Assembly: GCA_002433075.1 (NCBI GenBank)
Contig: DJHM01000022.1
Location: 312,911-376,910 of the forward strand
Length of the DNA: 64,000 bases
Source: Latescibacteria bacterium UBA6620
Lineage (GTDB): Bacteria; Latescibacterota; UBA2968
Reading direction: 5' to 3'
Shown: piece by piece, positions 34,866-43,822 of the stretch
How positions within the stretch are numbered: the stretch's first letter is position 1
Layout of the letters: every line of letters starts with the position of its first letter
The notes under the pieces: model-generated
The model's database searches: none
Seen by the model: the letters and a program-made list of their open reading frames with translations, nothing else
What the model was told of the DNA's origin: nothing
Made by a program: the position numbers and the translations under genes

Positions 34866-35483
34866 TTATGAGAGTTTTCGTATCCTGTCCGACGATACGC
34901 CCTCACCGAGAAGCCAGGCTTCGCCCACATCCGGATCGTCGATGGAGGTGATCAGCATTGCGTCCCAACTCCAGGTTGAAAGATCCTCGACTGGAATGAT
35001 CGGACAGCCGTGATACTCACGGCCCGCGTAGCCAGGATCAACTACCCCTACGACCTTCACAGCTCGATCAGCCACAATTCCCAGGAGAATCCGGGCTACG
35101 TCGCTCGCCCCGTAGAGCGCGATTCGATCCACGCCTGAGGATTCGATCTCCTTCACACAGCTCAGAAGCTTGTCCTCCATTCGGGTGTAGAAGTCGAGCG
35201 TGAACTTCAGGAACCCATAGGTCAGCTGGGATTTCGCCTTGATGCCTGCGGGTGTCAGGATGTAGAGGTAGTTTCTCTTGTCCGGGTTCTGCCGAACTCG
35301 CTGAAACTTGACGTAGCCCTTTTCGAGCAGTTTCTGGAGAGTGTAATTCACCTTCTTCAGGTTAAGCCCCGTGGCCTGAGCCAGTTCCCGTTGGGTAGTT
35401 TGTTCCTGGCCTTCAAGTGCTTCGAGCACCGCCAAGAGGCCCAGATTCTCTCTCGTCGATGATTGTTTCTTCAGAATTTCCAT
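34866..35483 (-). CDS. MarR-type EPS-associated regulator fused to a Rossmann-like domain
   Basis: Product of 205 aa. Residues 10-95 are a winged helix (TTQRELAQATGLNLKKVNYT as recognition helix, KGYVKFQRVRQNPDKR as wing, YILTPAG), matching the MarR family seen in exopolysaccharide loci. Residues 115-200 (RIALYGASDVARILL, VVGVVDPGYAG, CPIIPVEDL, DAMLITSIDD) resemble a CoA/NAD- or sugar-nucleotide-binding Rossmann segment, suggesting ligand sensing. It follows a 256-bp gap with inverted repeats, so it is probably autoregulatory. Direction and ligand unknown. Confidence 0.82.
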   Translation of the reverse strand: MEILKKQSSTRENLGLLAVLEALEGQEQTTQRELAQATGLNLKKVNYTLQKLLEKGYVKFQRVRQNPDKRNYLYILTPAGIKAKSQLTYGFLKFTLDFYTRMEDKLLSCVKEIESSGVDRIALYGASDVARILLGIVADRAVKVVGVVDPGYAGREYHGCPIIPVEDLSTWSWDAMLITSIDDPDVGEAWLLGEGVSSDRIRKLS

Positions 35484-35535
35484 ATAAGTATATACTTTTC
35501 AGTAGTATACGCCATAAACAATCTTCGTTGCTTTA

Positions 35536-35600
35536 GGAAACGCGTTTCCAACGGTAACATTACTCACGGACAGAATCAAGTGAAAGTTTCCTAAGGAAAC
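35536..35600 (-). promoter_or_regulatory. Paired inverted repeats upstream of the MarR-type regulator
   Basis: Two related inverted repeats, GGAAACGCGTTTCC (35536-35549) and GTTTCCTAAGGAAAC (35586-35600), share the half-site GGAAAC/GTTTCC. Their centres are about 50 bp apart, near five helical turns, which suits cooperative binding of a dimeric regulator. On the minus strand a TATACT element (35504-35509) follows toward the ATG at 35483. The rest of 35484-35739 holds no gene I can support. This could be the operator of the MarR-type protein; binding is unproven. Confidence 0.5.
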
Positions 35601-35739
35601 GATTACCTGAGCTTTGTAGGGGATCTGACTCGAAAGTAATCTGAAGTGATTCGGCGCAAGCCCGCGTCTTCAGGTGGGCTCCTCGATCAGGCCTTGTTCG
35701 GTCAGCTCCCCATCCCCAGAGGGCAAGGAGCCCCGAGCG

Positions 35740-37617
35740 TCAGTCCTTCCGTCTCCATTCCCTCAGAAGCACGCGGGAAAGGGGAATCCCGCTCCAGAGT
35801 GCTTTCCATCGATCGCGTGTCTCCGCAGGGACGTTTTCGACGGTCGGAATCTCCTCGACCCGCCGATTCCCCTGCATCGCGCGGATAGCCACTTCGTAGG
35901 CAGCGCCGATCCCGGTCTGGCTGGGAGCAACTTCGCGCAGGAACGAACGTCTGTAGCCCCGAAACTGCGTGAGAGCGTCAGTGGAGTTCCCGAAGAACGC
36001 GAGGTTGGCCACAAGCGTGAACACTCGATTGCCGGTGCTTCGATACCTGAATCGTCGATTCTGGTCGTGTCGAGCCCCCTCCTGAAGAAACCTGGAGGCC
36101 ACTGTCATGTCCGCGCCTCGCTCCAGGGGAAGCAGGAGGCGGATGATGTCGCGAACGTCATTCCTCCCATCCACGGGGAAGACCACCAGATTCTCATGTT
36201 CCTGCCGTTCCGTCACCGTCCCAAGGACGTCGTCGGTTTCGACGATTGGAATCGAGTGTCCCTTCAGAATCTCGACCGTGCCGTCGGTCGATCCTGAATC
36301 GAGCGCTACGACTCCATCGAAGTGCCCGATCGGCAATTGGTCAACCACCTCGGCCAATGCCTTCTCGCTATTGTGGGTTGCGAGTACGAGCGTGGATCGG
36401 TCAGCAGACTTGGGTTGGTATTGGCGCCAGAAGGCACGGAACAACCCGTAGACGTAGTCCAGGTCTGTTTGCTTCAGGTCCTGATGGCAGCCGATGTAGA
36501 ATCCCGAAGCACCGATCCAGTCAGCAACCGGGAACTGACCCGGCTTCGTTCCGAGTAGACTGGTGTAGATGGGTTGATTCACGAGAGGAAGCATATCCCG
36601 CGTTTCCACACCGTGTTCTTCCAGGTAGTTCAGGAACTCAGCCTTGGGACGATCTCTCAACACGATGGGGAACATCATATAGGAGTGATCGCATTCCGGG
36701 CGTGCCTTTGGAAGCTGAAGGTGATCGTCAAACTCGGCCAGATCCCGTCCCAACCGGCTGGCATTGGCCCTGCGACGGACCAACATGTCCTCGAAATCCT
36801 CCAGCTGCGCCACCCCCAAGGCAGCCTCCATCTCCGTCGCGCGGAAGCTGTGCCCGACGCTCGCGAACGAGAAACGCCTTTCCACGATCATTCGTAGCTC
36901 GTCACCTGACTTCTCGTTGTCGTCGTCGATGCTCGTGTAAATCGAGTCCCGGCCGTGATTCATAAGGGAGCGAATGCGGACCGCATACTCGGCAACGTTG
37001 GTCGTGGCCAATCCCCCCACGCCCGTCGTCAGCAGATGAGCCACATAAGTTGAGAAGCAACCGATATCACCCAGGCTTCCAACGCTCCGACCCTTGTATC
37101 GGGCGAACATACACTCACACGAGTCTTCGATCACTTTCAGGTCGTGCCGCTTAGCGAGTTCGAGAACCGGATCCATATCGCACGCCTGACCGAACACGTG
37201 CACGGGAATGATCGCGCGGGTCCGTTCGGTGATCGCCGATTCGATCAGATTGGGATCGATCCCGTAGAATTCCCGTTCGACGTCCACCAGAACCGGTGTC
37301 ATTCGGTTGTGCAGTACAACGTTGGGCGTTGCGACGAAAGTGACTGCGGGAACGATGACCTCGTCACCGTCCTCCCAGCCGTGGATTTCCTTGAGGGCTC
37401 CAAGCGCGACGTGGAGAGCGCTGGTCCCGCTGTTCGTCATTGACGCGAACCGGCAGCCGTGAATCGCGGCGAACTGGCGCTCGAAGGACTCCGTCATCGG
37501 TCCATAAGAGAGCCTGTTCCGTGACAGGACGTCGTTGACCAGCTCTATGGCACGCGCACTCAGATTGAGGGTGCCCACGCCGATGATGGGCTGTTCGGAT
37601 TTGAGTCTGTCAGACAT
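35740..37617 (-). CDS. Fusion: DegT-fold domain with His in place of catalytic Lys, plus GT2 domain
   Basis: Product of 625 aa. Residues 1-400 are a DegT fold (NSGTSALHVALGAL, VIEDSCECMFARYKG). At the PLP-lysine position of the family the segment is STYVAHLLTTGVGG, with His194 aligned to the usual Lys, as in ColD/DdhC-type 3-dehydratases, which use His. Residues 408-625 are a GT2 domain (LVLATHNSEKAL, VALDSGSTDGTVEIL, VFPVDGRND). So one polypeptide may both deoxygenate a sugar nucleotide and transfer a sugar. The TGATG overlap links it to the GDP-fucose synthase. Confidence 0.85.
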   Translation of the reverse strand: MSDRLKSEQPIIGVGTLNLSARAIELVNDVLSRNRLSYGPMTESFERQFAAIHGCRFASMTNSGTSALHVALGALKEIHGWEDGDEVIVPAVTFVATPNVVLHNRMTPVLVDVEREFYGIDPNLIESAITERTRAIIPVHVFGQACDMDPVLELAKRHDLKVIEDSCECMFARYKGRSVGSLGDIGCFSTYVAHLLTTGVGGLATTNVAEYAVRIRSLMNHGRDSIYTSIDDDNEKSGDELRMIVERRFSFASVGHSFRATEMEAALGVAQLEDFEDMLVRRRANASRLGRDLAEFDDHLQLPKARPECDHSYMMFPIVLRDRPKAEFLNYLEEHGVETRDMLPLVNQPIYTSLLGTKPGQFPVADWIGASGFYIGCHQDLKQTDLDYVYGLFRAFWRQYQPKSADRSTLVLATHNSEKALAEVVDQLPIGHFDGVVALDSGSTDGTVEILKGHSIPIVETDDVLGTVTERQEHENLVVFPVDGRNDVRDIIRLLLPLERGADMTVASRFLQEGARHDQNRRFRYRSTGNRVFTLVANLAFFGNSTDALTQFRGYRRSFLREVAPSQTGIGAAYEVAIRAMQGNRRVEEIPTVENVPAETRDRWKALWSGIPLSRVLLREWRRKD

Positions 37618-38588
37618 CAGGTGGGGGAAACTGTTGGAAGAGGGTCAGGGGATGACGCAACCGAACGATACCACTCGACGGTTTCTCTCAGCCCCTTCTC
37701 GAATGACGTCGACGCACGAAAATTGAAACCTGCTTCTGCCCGAGACACGTCGAGACACCGTCTGGGTTGACCATTCGGCTTTGTCGTATCCCAGACGATC
37801 CGACCGGGAAAACCGGCCAACTCGCGGATCTTTTCTGCGAGATCCCGAATCGAGATTTCCATTCCGGAACCCAGGTTGACGGGTTCTGAACGATCGTAAT
37901 GCTCTGCAGCGAGCAGGATGCCCTCTGCGGCGTCTTCGCAGTAGAGAAACTCTCGTGTTGGAGACCCGTCTCCCCACACCACCAGCTCGTCGTCTCCACG
38001 TGCCTTGGCTTCGAAAACGCGTCGAATCAGCGCAGGGATTACGTTGGAGGAGTTCGGATCGATGTTGTCGCCAGGCCCATACAGGTTTACCATCAGCAAA
38101 TGAATTGAGTTGAATTCGTACTCTTCGTAGTAGGCCTGTGTCTGGACCATCATCATCTTCTTCGCCAACCCGTAGAAGGCGTTCGTCTCTTCGGGGTAGC
38201 CGGACCAGATCTCATCTTCCACGAACGGCACCGCCGCGTGTTTCGGGTAAGAGCATACCGTCCCGATCCCCACAAACTTGTCGATCTCGTAGCGACGGCC
38301 GTACTCCATCAGGAGTGTGCCCATCATCAGATTTTCGTAGAGAAATTTTCCGGGATGTTTCTGATTCGCCGCAATCCCTCCGACCGACACTGCAAGATGA
38401 ATGACGATGTCCGGGTGAACGTCTGCGTAGAGCACCTCCACAGCACTCTCCGTGACCAGATTGTAATCCCGGCTGCGAGGGACGACGACTTTCCTGCAGG
38501 GTAATGCCCCCAGCCTTGCCACCACGTGACGGCCGAGAAACCCTGAGCCCCCCGTCACCAGGACGCACTTGTCCGCCCAAAAACTCAC
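37617..38588 (-). CDS. fcl: GDP-L-fucose synthase
   Basis: Product of 323 aa from GTG 38588, which has AGGTG seven bases upstream and gives a normal-length protein; a longer frame runs into the Wzz gene. VLVTGGSGFLGRHVV is the NADP motif; AVSVGGIAANQKHPGKF is highly characteristic of Fcl. Active-site residues are in GTVCSYPK and NAFYGLAKKMMM (Tyr and Lys). It converts GDP-4-keto-6-deoxymannose to GDP-L-fucose, using GDP-mannose dehydratase product. No GMD gene is in the window, so it must be elsewhere. Confidence 0.93.
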   Translation of the reverse strand: MSFWADKCVLVTGGSGFLGRHVVARLGALPCRKVVVPRSRDYNLVTESAVEVLYADVHPDIVIHLAVSVGGIAANQKHPGKFLYENLMMGTLLMEYGRRYEIDKFVGIGTVCSYPKHAAVPFVEDEIWSGYPEETNAFYGLAKKMMMVQTQAYYEEYEFNSIHLLMVNLYGPGDNIDPNSSNVIPALIRRVFEAKARGDDELVVWGDGSPTREFLYCEDAAEGILLAAEHYDRSEPVNLGSGMEISIRDLAEKIRELAGFPGRIVWDTTKPNGQPRRCLDVSRAEAGFNFRASTSFEKGLRETVEWYRSVASSPDPLPTVSPT

Positions 38589-38631
38589 GCTAAAACACCT
38601 GCTCTGTTCGTCGATCCAGGGGCCAGAGGCA

Positions 38632-39600
38632 TCAAGATCCTCGCGGTTCGTTTCGCCACGCCCGACCCACACCATCCCACCGTCCCTCGGCGCGACTCGT
38701 GGAGAACCATTCGGCAACCGCGCAGAGCACGACGGAGAAGAACAGAGCTATGGCGGCTGATCCCCAGACACGCTGCCAGACTGTGAACCTGACGACCGTG
38801 GTTGTCCGGCTGCGCGAGTACCCTGCGATCTCGTAGTTGGTAGCATGCAACGAGTAGGCTTCAAGTCTAAGTCGTTCCCGGTCTTGGAGCAGCGACGAAT
38901 AGAGAGCCAGGCGGACGTCCATCTCTCGGCTTGTCCACTCAATCCACAACCTCAGATCATTTGGAGCTGGGCCCCGGGAGGTGCCGGCATACGCTGACCG
39001 ATAGGCTGTCAACGAGTCGCTGAGAACGACCAATTCGCGCTTGATGGTTTCGATGCGCTTGTCCAAGAAATAACCGTCCCGCTCCAGCTCCGTCCTTTCC
39101 CAAACGTAGGTTTTGAACTCGGCAGCGTAGGCCCGAGCCGCGGCCTCCGCGACAAGTGAATCCGCCAGGCTAACGGATATGACTACGACACCGGTGCCAT
39201 CCCCTCTCACCTGAGTGGCTCTACGCAGGTAGGCCACTGCGTCATCCAGGGAACCACCCGGTGCAATGACATCCCACAGCTTAACTGAATCGTCATCTGA
39301 CGTAGACAGGTTGGTCCCAACGATCCGAACAGCGATCTCAGCATTCTCAGCGAACTCTTCCAGGTTGAACTCTTTCTTTTTAATCCGGCGTGACTTCGCA
39401 TCAAACTCGCGCACATCATCTACTACCAGATTGACCGCGCATCGGTAAACCGAAGCAGTGGGCTCGTGGGATACGAACACCCCGATCGCTGTGAACACCA
39501 CAATCGCGAGGATCAACAGTCTTCTTCGGCGGACAAGGATCTCCAGATAGTCGTAGGCCGCAAACTCGTAAATGGGCTGATTTGAATCTTCCCGTGTCAT
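38632..39600 (-). CDS. Wzz/polysaccharide co-polymerase (chain length determinant)
   Basis: Product of 322 aa. A membrane helix near residues 27-45 (LLILAIVVFTAIGVFV), a large periplasmic segment with coiled-coil character (ERTELERDGYFLDKRIETIKRE region), and a second helix near 280-300 (VWGSAAIALFFSVVLCAVA) define the Wzz topology. It controls chain length of the surface polymer made by the rest of the locus. It lacks a fused tyrosine-kinase domain. Placed just before fcl and after the Gfo/Idh gene. Confidence 0.85.
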   Translation of the reverse strand: MTREDSNQPIYEFAAYDYLEILVRRRRLLILAIVVFTAIGVFVSHEPTASVYRCAVNLVVDDVREFDAKSRRIKKKEFNLEEFAENAEIAVRIVGTNLSTSDDDSVKLWDVIAPGGSLDDAVAYLRRATQVRGDGTGVVVISVSLADSLVAEAAARAYAAEFKTYVWERTELERDGYFLDKRIETIKRELVVLSDSLTAYRSAYAGTSRGPAPNDLRLWIEWTSREMDVRLALYSSLLQDRERLRLEAYSLHATNYEIAGYSRSRTTTVVRFTVWQRVWGSAAIALFFSVVLCAVAEWFSTSRAEGRWDGVGRAWRNEPRGS

Positions 39601-39612
39601 TGTCTATCCAGA

Positions 39613-40647
39613 TTAATTAGAAGGAATGATGTGGGCAGGATCCAGATGCGGCAGAGCAACAACATCTCGATCGTTATGATGTGACGCGTGAATCGCAGCA
39701 ACCATTGCGAATGCGGTGTACCCATCGTTTCCGGTACAGCGGGGATTCCGGCCCGATTCTTCGATACAGGCCACGAGATCCTCTACAACGTTGTACATCG
39801 GACTCTGAACAGGGAAATTCTCCGGCAACGCGCCAAGCGCCATCCCGGCGACCGCATCGCTACTCTTGTGCCACCATTCGAAGCGTAGATCTCCATCGAG
39901 CACCCTGACAACCCCGTCTGTCCCCACGATATCCGTCATCGCACTGTGGGACATCCCACCGGAGCCGTCGATATGAATCCGACACCCGTCCTCCGTCTCG
40001 AACAGGCCCCATCCGCCCGGATCGAACTCATCGGGATCGGACAGACATCCCATCCCACGAACAACCGGATCATCACCGATCACCATCCGAGCGAAATCGA
40101 AGTGATGCGAGCCGCTTCGACAAAGACGACCCCCACCGAAGTGAACGTGTAAGGCTTCGACCCTACCAATCCGTCCCTCTTCAACGAACTGCACCACGGA
40201 CCTGAACCGATCGTTCCATCTCCGCGTGTGGTTGATCCCCAGAACCGTCCCGTGACGCTCGCACACGGAGATCATTCTCTCGCACTCGGCGAGGCTTGTC
40301 GCCATCACCTTCTCACAGAGCACCGCCTTTGCGCCGGACTCTGAAGCAGCGATTGTGATCTCTGCGTGGCTTGTTGCCGGTGTCGCAACACTGACGACAT
40401 CAAGTTTCTCCGCGTCCAACATTTCGGTGTAGTCACGGTAGACCGGCAGGTCAAACTTTTCTCTAAATCCCTCGGCCTTTTCCGAACTGCGTGTCGCGCC
40501 GGCTACGAGCTCCGTTCGCGGATACATTCGATAAGCATCTGCGTGCGAGCAGGGCGGAAACCAGGTGGGATGACGACCGCCAAGTCCGTCAGCGATGCTT
40601 CCCATCACGCCCAGGCCCACGACACCCGCACGGTAGGGGGCGGCCAT
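39613..40647 (-). CDS. Gfo/Idh/MocA-family oxidoreductase
   Basis: Product of 344 aa. GVVGLGVMGSIADGLG is the NAD(P) motif with SVATPATSHAEI and KAVLCEKVMATSLAEC (the EK-P-like segment, here EKVM) as family motifs; the C-terminal domain has GGGRLCRSGSHHFDF with a candidate catalytic His. It likely oxidises a sugar or sugar-nucleotide hydroxyl, e.g. UDP-GlcNAc C3 in other clusters. It shares a base with the BMP-type lipoprotein. Substrate unassigned. Confidence 0.87.
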   Translation of the reverse strand: MAAPYRAGVVGLGVMGSIADGLGGRHPTWFPPCSHADAYRMYPRTELVAGATRSSEKAEGFREKFDLPVYRDYTEMLDAEKLDVVSVATPATSHAEITIAASESGAKAVLCEKVMATSLAECERMISVCERHGTVLGINHTRRWNDRFRSVVQFVEEGRIGRVEALHVHFGGGRLCRSGSHHFDFARMVIGDDPVVRGMGCLSDPDEFDPGGWGLFETEDGCRIHIDGSGGMSHSAMTDIVGTDGVVRVLDGDLRFEWWHKSSDAVAGMALGALPENFPVQSPMYNVVEDLVACIEESGRNPRCTGNDGYTAFAMVAAIHASHHNDRDVVALPHLDPAHIIPSN

Positions 40648-41669
40648 CAGTTCAATCCAGGCGATTCGAACGTCGAAAGATCTTGAAGACTGGCGGGAAC
40701 CTGGTAACCGCTCTGTATCCGAGCCACAATATCTGAAATCATCGAGTCGGAGCGAGTCGGCACGACATCCCTCGTGTATCTCATTTCCGTCAGACCCGTG
40801 GCACCTTCTGCAATCCCCACGTAGTGATGTCCGGGTTCGAACCGACCGTCCACCGCATCCCTGATTGCTTCGAACACGGCCACATCGATCCGCTTGAGCA
40901 CGCTGACCAGAATCTTCCCCGGCGCCAGGCCATCTTGATCCAGATCGGCGCCGATCGCAAACACGCGCCCCTCGGCTTCCTTCACAGCCTCGATGACGCC
41001 AAGGCCCGAGTTGCCCGCAAGCTGCATCACGATGTCCGCCCCCTGTCCGATCAACCCCTGGGCCAGAGCCTTACCTCGTGAGGGATTGTTGAAATCTCCG
41101 ATCGTCGCGGAGAGGTACTCGACGCGCTTGTTCTCCCACGCGTTCACCGCCTTGATTCCCGCCCTGTATCCCACTTCATAAGCCCTGACTGGCGGAATGT
41201 CCATACCCAGCACACATCCGACCTTTCCCGTCCGGGTTGTCATCGCTGCGATGATACCGGCCAGGAACGCACCTTCCTGAGCCTTGAAGTCAAAACTCGC
41301 AACGTTGCCGCCTTTCACCTCCCCATCCACGAAAATGAACTTCGTTTCAGGGTGATTGGGCGCAACTCTGGCGACGGCGTCGATCATCAAGAAGCCCATC
41401 GCGACAACGACATCTCCCCGTTGGGCGGCCAGCGTCAGATTCCCGACGTAGTCCGCCTGTTCGCTCGACTGTAGGTAGGTGGCCTCAATATCCAGTTCAC
41501 TCACAGCTTTCTGGACGCCCGCCCATCCGGCGTCGTTGAAACCCTTGTCGCCCAGGCCAGCCATATCCAGAACCATGATGACACTAAATCGCCCCGCACT
41601 TGCCTCTTGATCGTGCGGGGCAGAGCAGGCCAGAAGGGACAGGGAGAAGAGGAGATAAAGTGGCTTCAC
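40647..41669 (-). CDS. BMP/Med-family solute-binding lipoprotein
   Basis: Product of 340 aa from GTG 41669. LSLLACSAP is a lipobox with Cys15, so the protein is a lipoprotein. DMAGLGDKGFNDAGWAG and DIVMQLAGNSGLGVIEA, with VDGEVKGGNVASFDF, match the BmpA/Med nucleoside- and purine-binding family. No ABC permease partner is adjacent. In a glycan locus this is unexpected: it may capture a nucleoside or signal, or be a repurposed binding protein. Confidence 0.85.
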   Translation of the reverse strand: MKPLYLLFSLSLLACSAPHDQEASAGRFSVIMVLDMAGLGDKGFNDAGWAGVQKAVSELDIEATYLQSSEQADYVGNLTLAAQRGDVVVAMGFLMIDAVARVAPNHPETKFIFVDGEVKGGNVASFDFKAQEGAFLAGIIAAMTTRTGKVGCVLGMDIPPVRAYEVGYRAGIKAVNAWENKRVEYLSATIGDFNNPSRGKALAQGLIGQGADIVMQLAGNSGLGVIEAVKEAEGRVFAIGADLDQDGLAPGKILVSVLKRIDVAVFEAIRDAVDGRFEPGHHYVGIAEGATGLTEMRYTRDVVPTRSDSMISDIVARIQSGYQVPASLQDLSTFESPGLN

Positions 41670-41699
41670 AGAAAGTGATTCGAAAAAAGGTTGGGACGC

Positions 41700-41728
41700 A
41701 AGATGCTTTCGTGCGGCCCGAAAGTCAA
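41700..41728 (-). promoter_or_regulatory. Candidate sigma-70-type promoter before the BMP lipoprotein
   Basis: On the minus strand TTGACT (41723-41728) is followed after 17 bases by CATCTT (41700-41705), a good -35 and a weak -10, about 30 bases ahead of the GTG at 41669. The gap 41670-41778 between the GT2 stop and this gene is the largest in the neighbourhood, so a secondary promoter here is plausible. Confidence 0.35.
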
Positions 41729-41778
41729 TAAAGGCAAGGGTTTCCGCTCGGAAGGGTGCAGAATCTACGGGATTTCCC

Positions 41779-42573
41779 TCAGTTTTCGTCGTTGCCCACC
41801 AGGGCTACCTTCACGCGAGGACGGGTAAATTCTCTCAGCAGGCACCTGACGAACGAGAGTCCTGTCGCGATCGATGGCGCCGTCGTGTCACCTGCAATTC
41901 GATGCCCCTCCGCGGTCGGAAACTCTTCGATCCGCAACCCCATCTTGAGTGCCTGGATCGTCATCTGGAACTCTGCCGTGAAGTTTTCGACTTCCAGTTC
42001 GAGTTTTTTCGCAGCGTCCTTCGTAATCGCCCTGAGTCCGTTGCTTGTGTCGGTCACGTAAGGGCCCGTTTGCTTGAAGAGGGCGTTCGCAGCGAGGGTG
42101 AAACCGGAGCTTGCCCACTTTCTCCACCGAAGGACATTCACGTCCTCCTCATTGACCCCTCCAGGCAGAAACCTCGAGGCGATGGCCAGGTCCACCCCGT
42201 CTTCCAACAGACGCCTGAACTTGGGAATGTCAGCAGCTTCTTCATTTCCATCGGGCGAAAAGAAGATAAAGGCATCGCAATCAATGTGATCGATCGCATC
42301 GCGCATCGCGCCCGTCCTATATGGCTCCGTCTGCTGGATGACCTCGATCCCCCTCTCCTCGAACAGAGACGCCGTTGCATCCGTGGAATGTCCGTCCAGG
42401 CCCCAGATCGAATCGTATCCCGCCGCGGGTCCGGGAGATGGAAGCCGGGGCAGGATCTCCCGCAGGCAAGCCTCTTCGTTCTTGGCGAGTATGCAGAGAG
42501 CGATGTTCAGAGGAGGCGCACCATCACGCGGTCCAGTCCTGTCAACTGAGTCTGTGTTCACCGCTCTCGTCAA
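41779..42573 (-). CDS. GT2 glycosyltransferase (dolichol-type)
   Basis: Product of up to 264 aa. ALCILAKNEEACLREIL opens the GT-A fold, IWGLDGHSTDAT and FIFFSPDGNEEAA carry the Asp motifs, and DTSNGLRAITKDAAKKL is an acceptor-side segment. There is no clear C-terminal membrane pair. A TTG at 42573 overlaps the methyltransferase by 32 bp; a GTG at 42561 is an alternative start. Transfers one sugar of the repeat unit. Confidence 0.85.
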   Translation of the reverse strand: MTRAVNTDSVDRTGPRDGAPPLNIALCILAKNEEACLREILPRLPSPGPAAGYDSIWGLDGHSTDATASLFEERGIEVIQQTEPYRTGAMRDAIDHIDCDAFIFFSPDGNEEAADIPKFRRLLEDGVDLAIASRFLPGGVNEEDVNVLRWRKWASSGFTLAANALFKQTGPYVTDTSNGLRAITKDAAKKLELEVENFTAEFQMTIQALKMGLRIEEFPTAEGHRIAGDTTAPSIATGLSFVRCLLREFTRPRVKVALVGNDEN

Positions 42574-43822
42574 CGTAGTGGGGGTAGGGCATGATGAATA
42601 GCATTTTGCCGCCTTGATGGATGTAGTCCTTCTCCCGTTCCAGGATCTCGGTCTTGAAGTTCCAGGGAATCACCAGCATTGCACTGGGGTTCATGTCTCG
42701 GGCACGTTCTTCGGAGATAAGTTCGATGTCCGTTCCCAGCGTTCGGAGACCCACCTTCTCAGGGTTTCGCTCGCTGATGTAGGGGAGCATATCTTTACCG
42801 ATGCCGCAAATCTGCAGAAGAACGTTGCCCTTGGTTGATGCCCCCAAACCGATGACAAGCTGGCCTTCATCGATTTCTCGTTCGATAAACCCTCTGGCCA
42901 GCTGGACCGAGTTTTCGATCTGGCGTCCATACTCGACGTAGGTCTGTGGATCATCGAGTTTCAGGTCGAGCTCCCACTGGAGAATCCCTCTGTAGCGATC
43001 AGACACCGGAAGTCCACGATCGGCGTGCGTGACGTAGACACGAATACTCCCTCCATTCACCGCATTGGTTTCCGCGTCAACGACACGCAGATCGTGCCTT
43101 TCCATCAGATTGGATAGTGTGTGGAGCGTGTAATACTCCAGATGCTCGTGAACGATATCATAGAAGTTCATATCCGCGATCGTCGCGGCCAGGTGGCTCA
43201 CCTGAATCGTACAGATTCCATCTTCTGCCAGGAGATCCTTGATATCCGAAGTGGCTCCGTTCGGATTGTCGAGGTCGTAGAACATCGCTGTCGAGGTGAT
43301 GGCCTTGATCTTCCGACCACCTGCGACGCCGTTAACCGCGTCCTTCGAGAAGTAGTCGTTTACGATCTCGATCGACGGGTCGACCCCTTCCCACGAGATG
43401 TTCTTTGCAGGTTCTACTGCGATCCGTTTCAGATTGTCAGGAAACATCGAAATCATCGTACAGTCGTTCGCCCCGATATCCACCGCGAGGTCACCGGGTT
43501 GAGTTTCGACTCGCTCGAACGTCGCCTGTACAAGCCCTCGAAGATCCCGAGCCATTGTTTCGTTGACCCCGGTTCTATAGAAATAGCTCCGATACAGGAG
43601 ATCCGGTTCAACTGTCTCACGGAGTTGGACCAGCTTACAGGATTCACAGATGACGAGCGTCAGAGGAATCTTGATTGAGGACAGCATATTGTCATCGTTC
43701 GATTCCACGAACGTGCTCGCGATAAACTGATCTTCGATTCGTAGCACTTCCTTCAAGGGTTCGGTCCCACAGACCCTGCATTTTTCAACATTGCGGTAGT
43801 ATTTCCCTGATGTCGCCTGCAT
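42542..43822 (-). CDS. NovU/TylCIII-type sugar C-methyltransferase
   Basis: Product of 426 aa from ATG 43822 with AAGGGG six bases upstream. The N-terminal zinc-binding module is CRVCGTEPLKEVL with CESCKLVQL downstream, then VDIGANDCTMI as SAM motif I. EHLEYYTLHTLSNLMERHDLRVVDAE with VNGGSIRVYVTH matches the C-methyltransferases that install branched methyl groups on keto-deoxysugars. Most likely the first gene of the long minus-strand operon. Confidence 0.87.
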   Translation of the reverse strand: MQATSGKYYRNVEKCRVCGTEPLKEVLRIEDQFIASTFVESNDDNMLSSIKIPLTLVICESCKLVQLRETVEPDLLYRSYFYRTGVNETMARDLRGLVQATFERVETQPGDLAVDIGANDCTMISMFPDNLKRIAVEPAKNISWEGVDPSIEIVNDYFSKDAVNGVAGGRKIKAITSTAMFYDLDNPNGATSDIKDLLAEDGICTIQVSHLAATIADMNFYDIVHEHLEYYTLHTLSNLMERHDLRVVDAETNAVNGGSIRVYVTHADRGLPVSDRYRGILQWELDLKLDDPQTYVEYGRQIENSVQLARGFIEREIDEGQLVIGLGASTKGNVLLQICGIGKDMLPYISERNPEKVGLRTLGTDIELISEERARDMNPSAMLVIPWNFKTEILEREKDYIHQGGKMLFIMPYPHYVDESGEHRLS

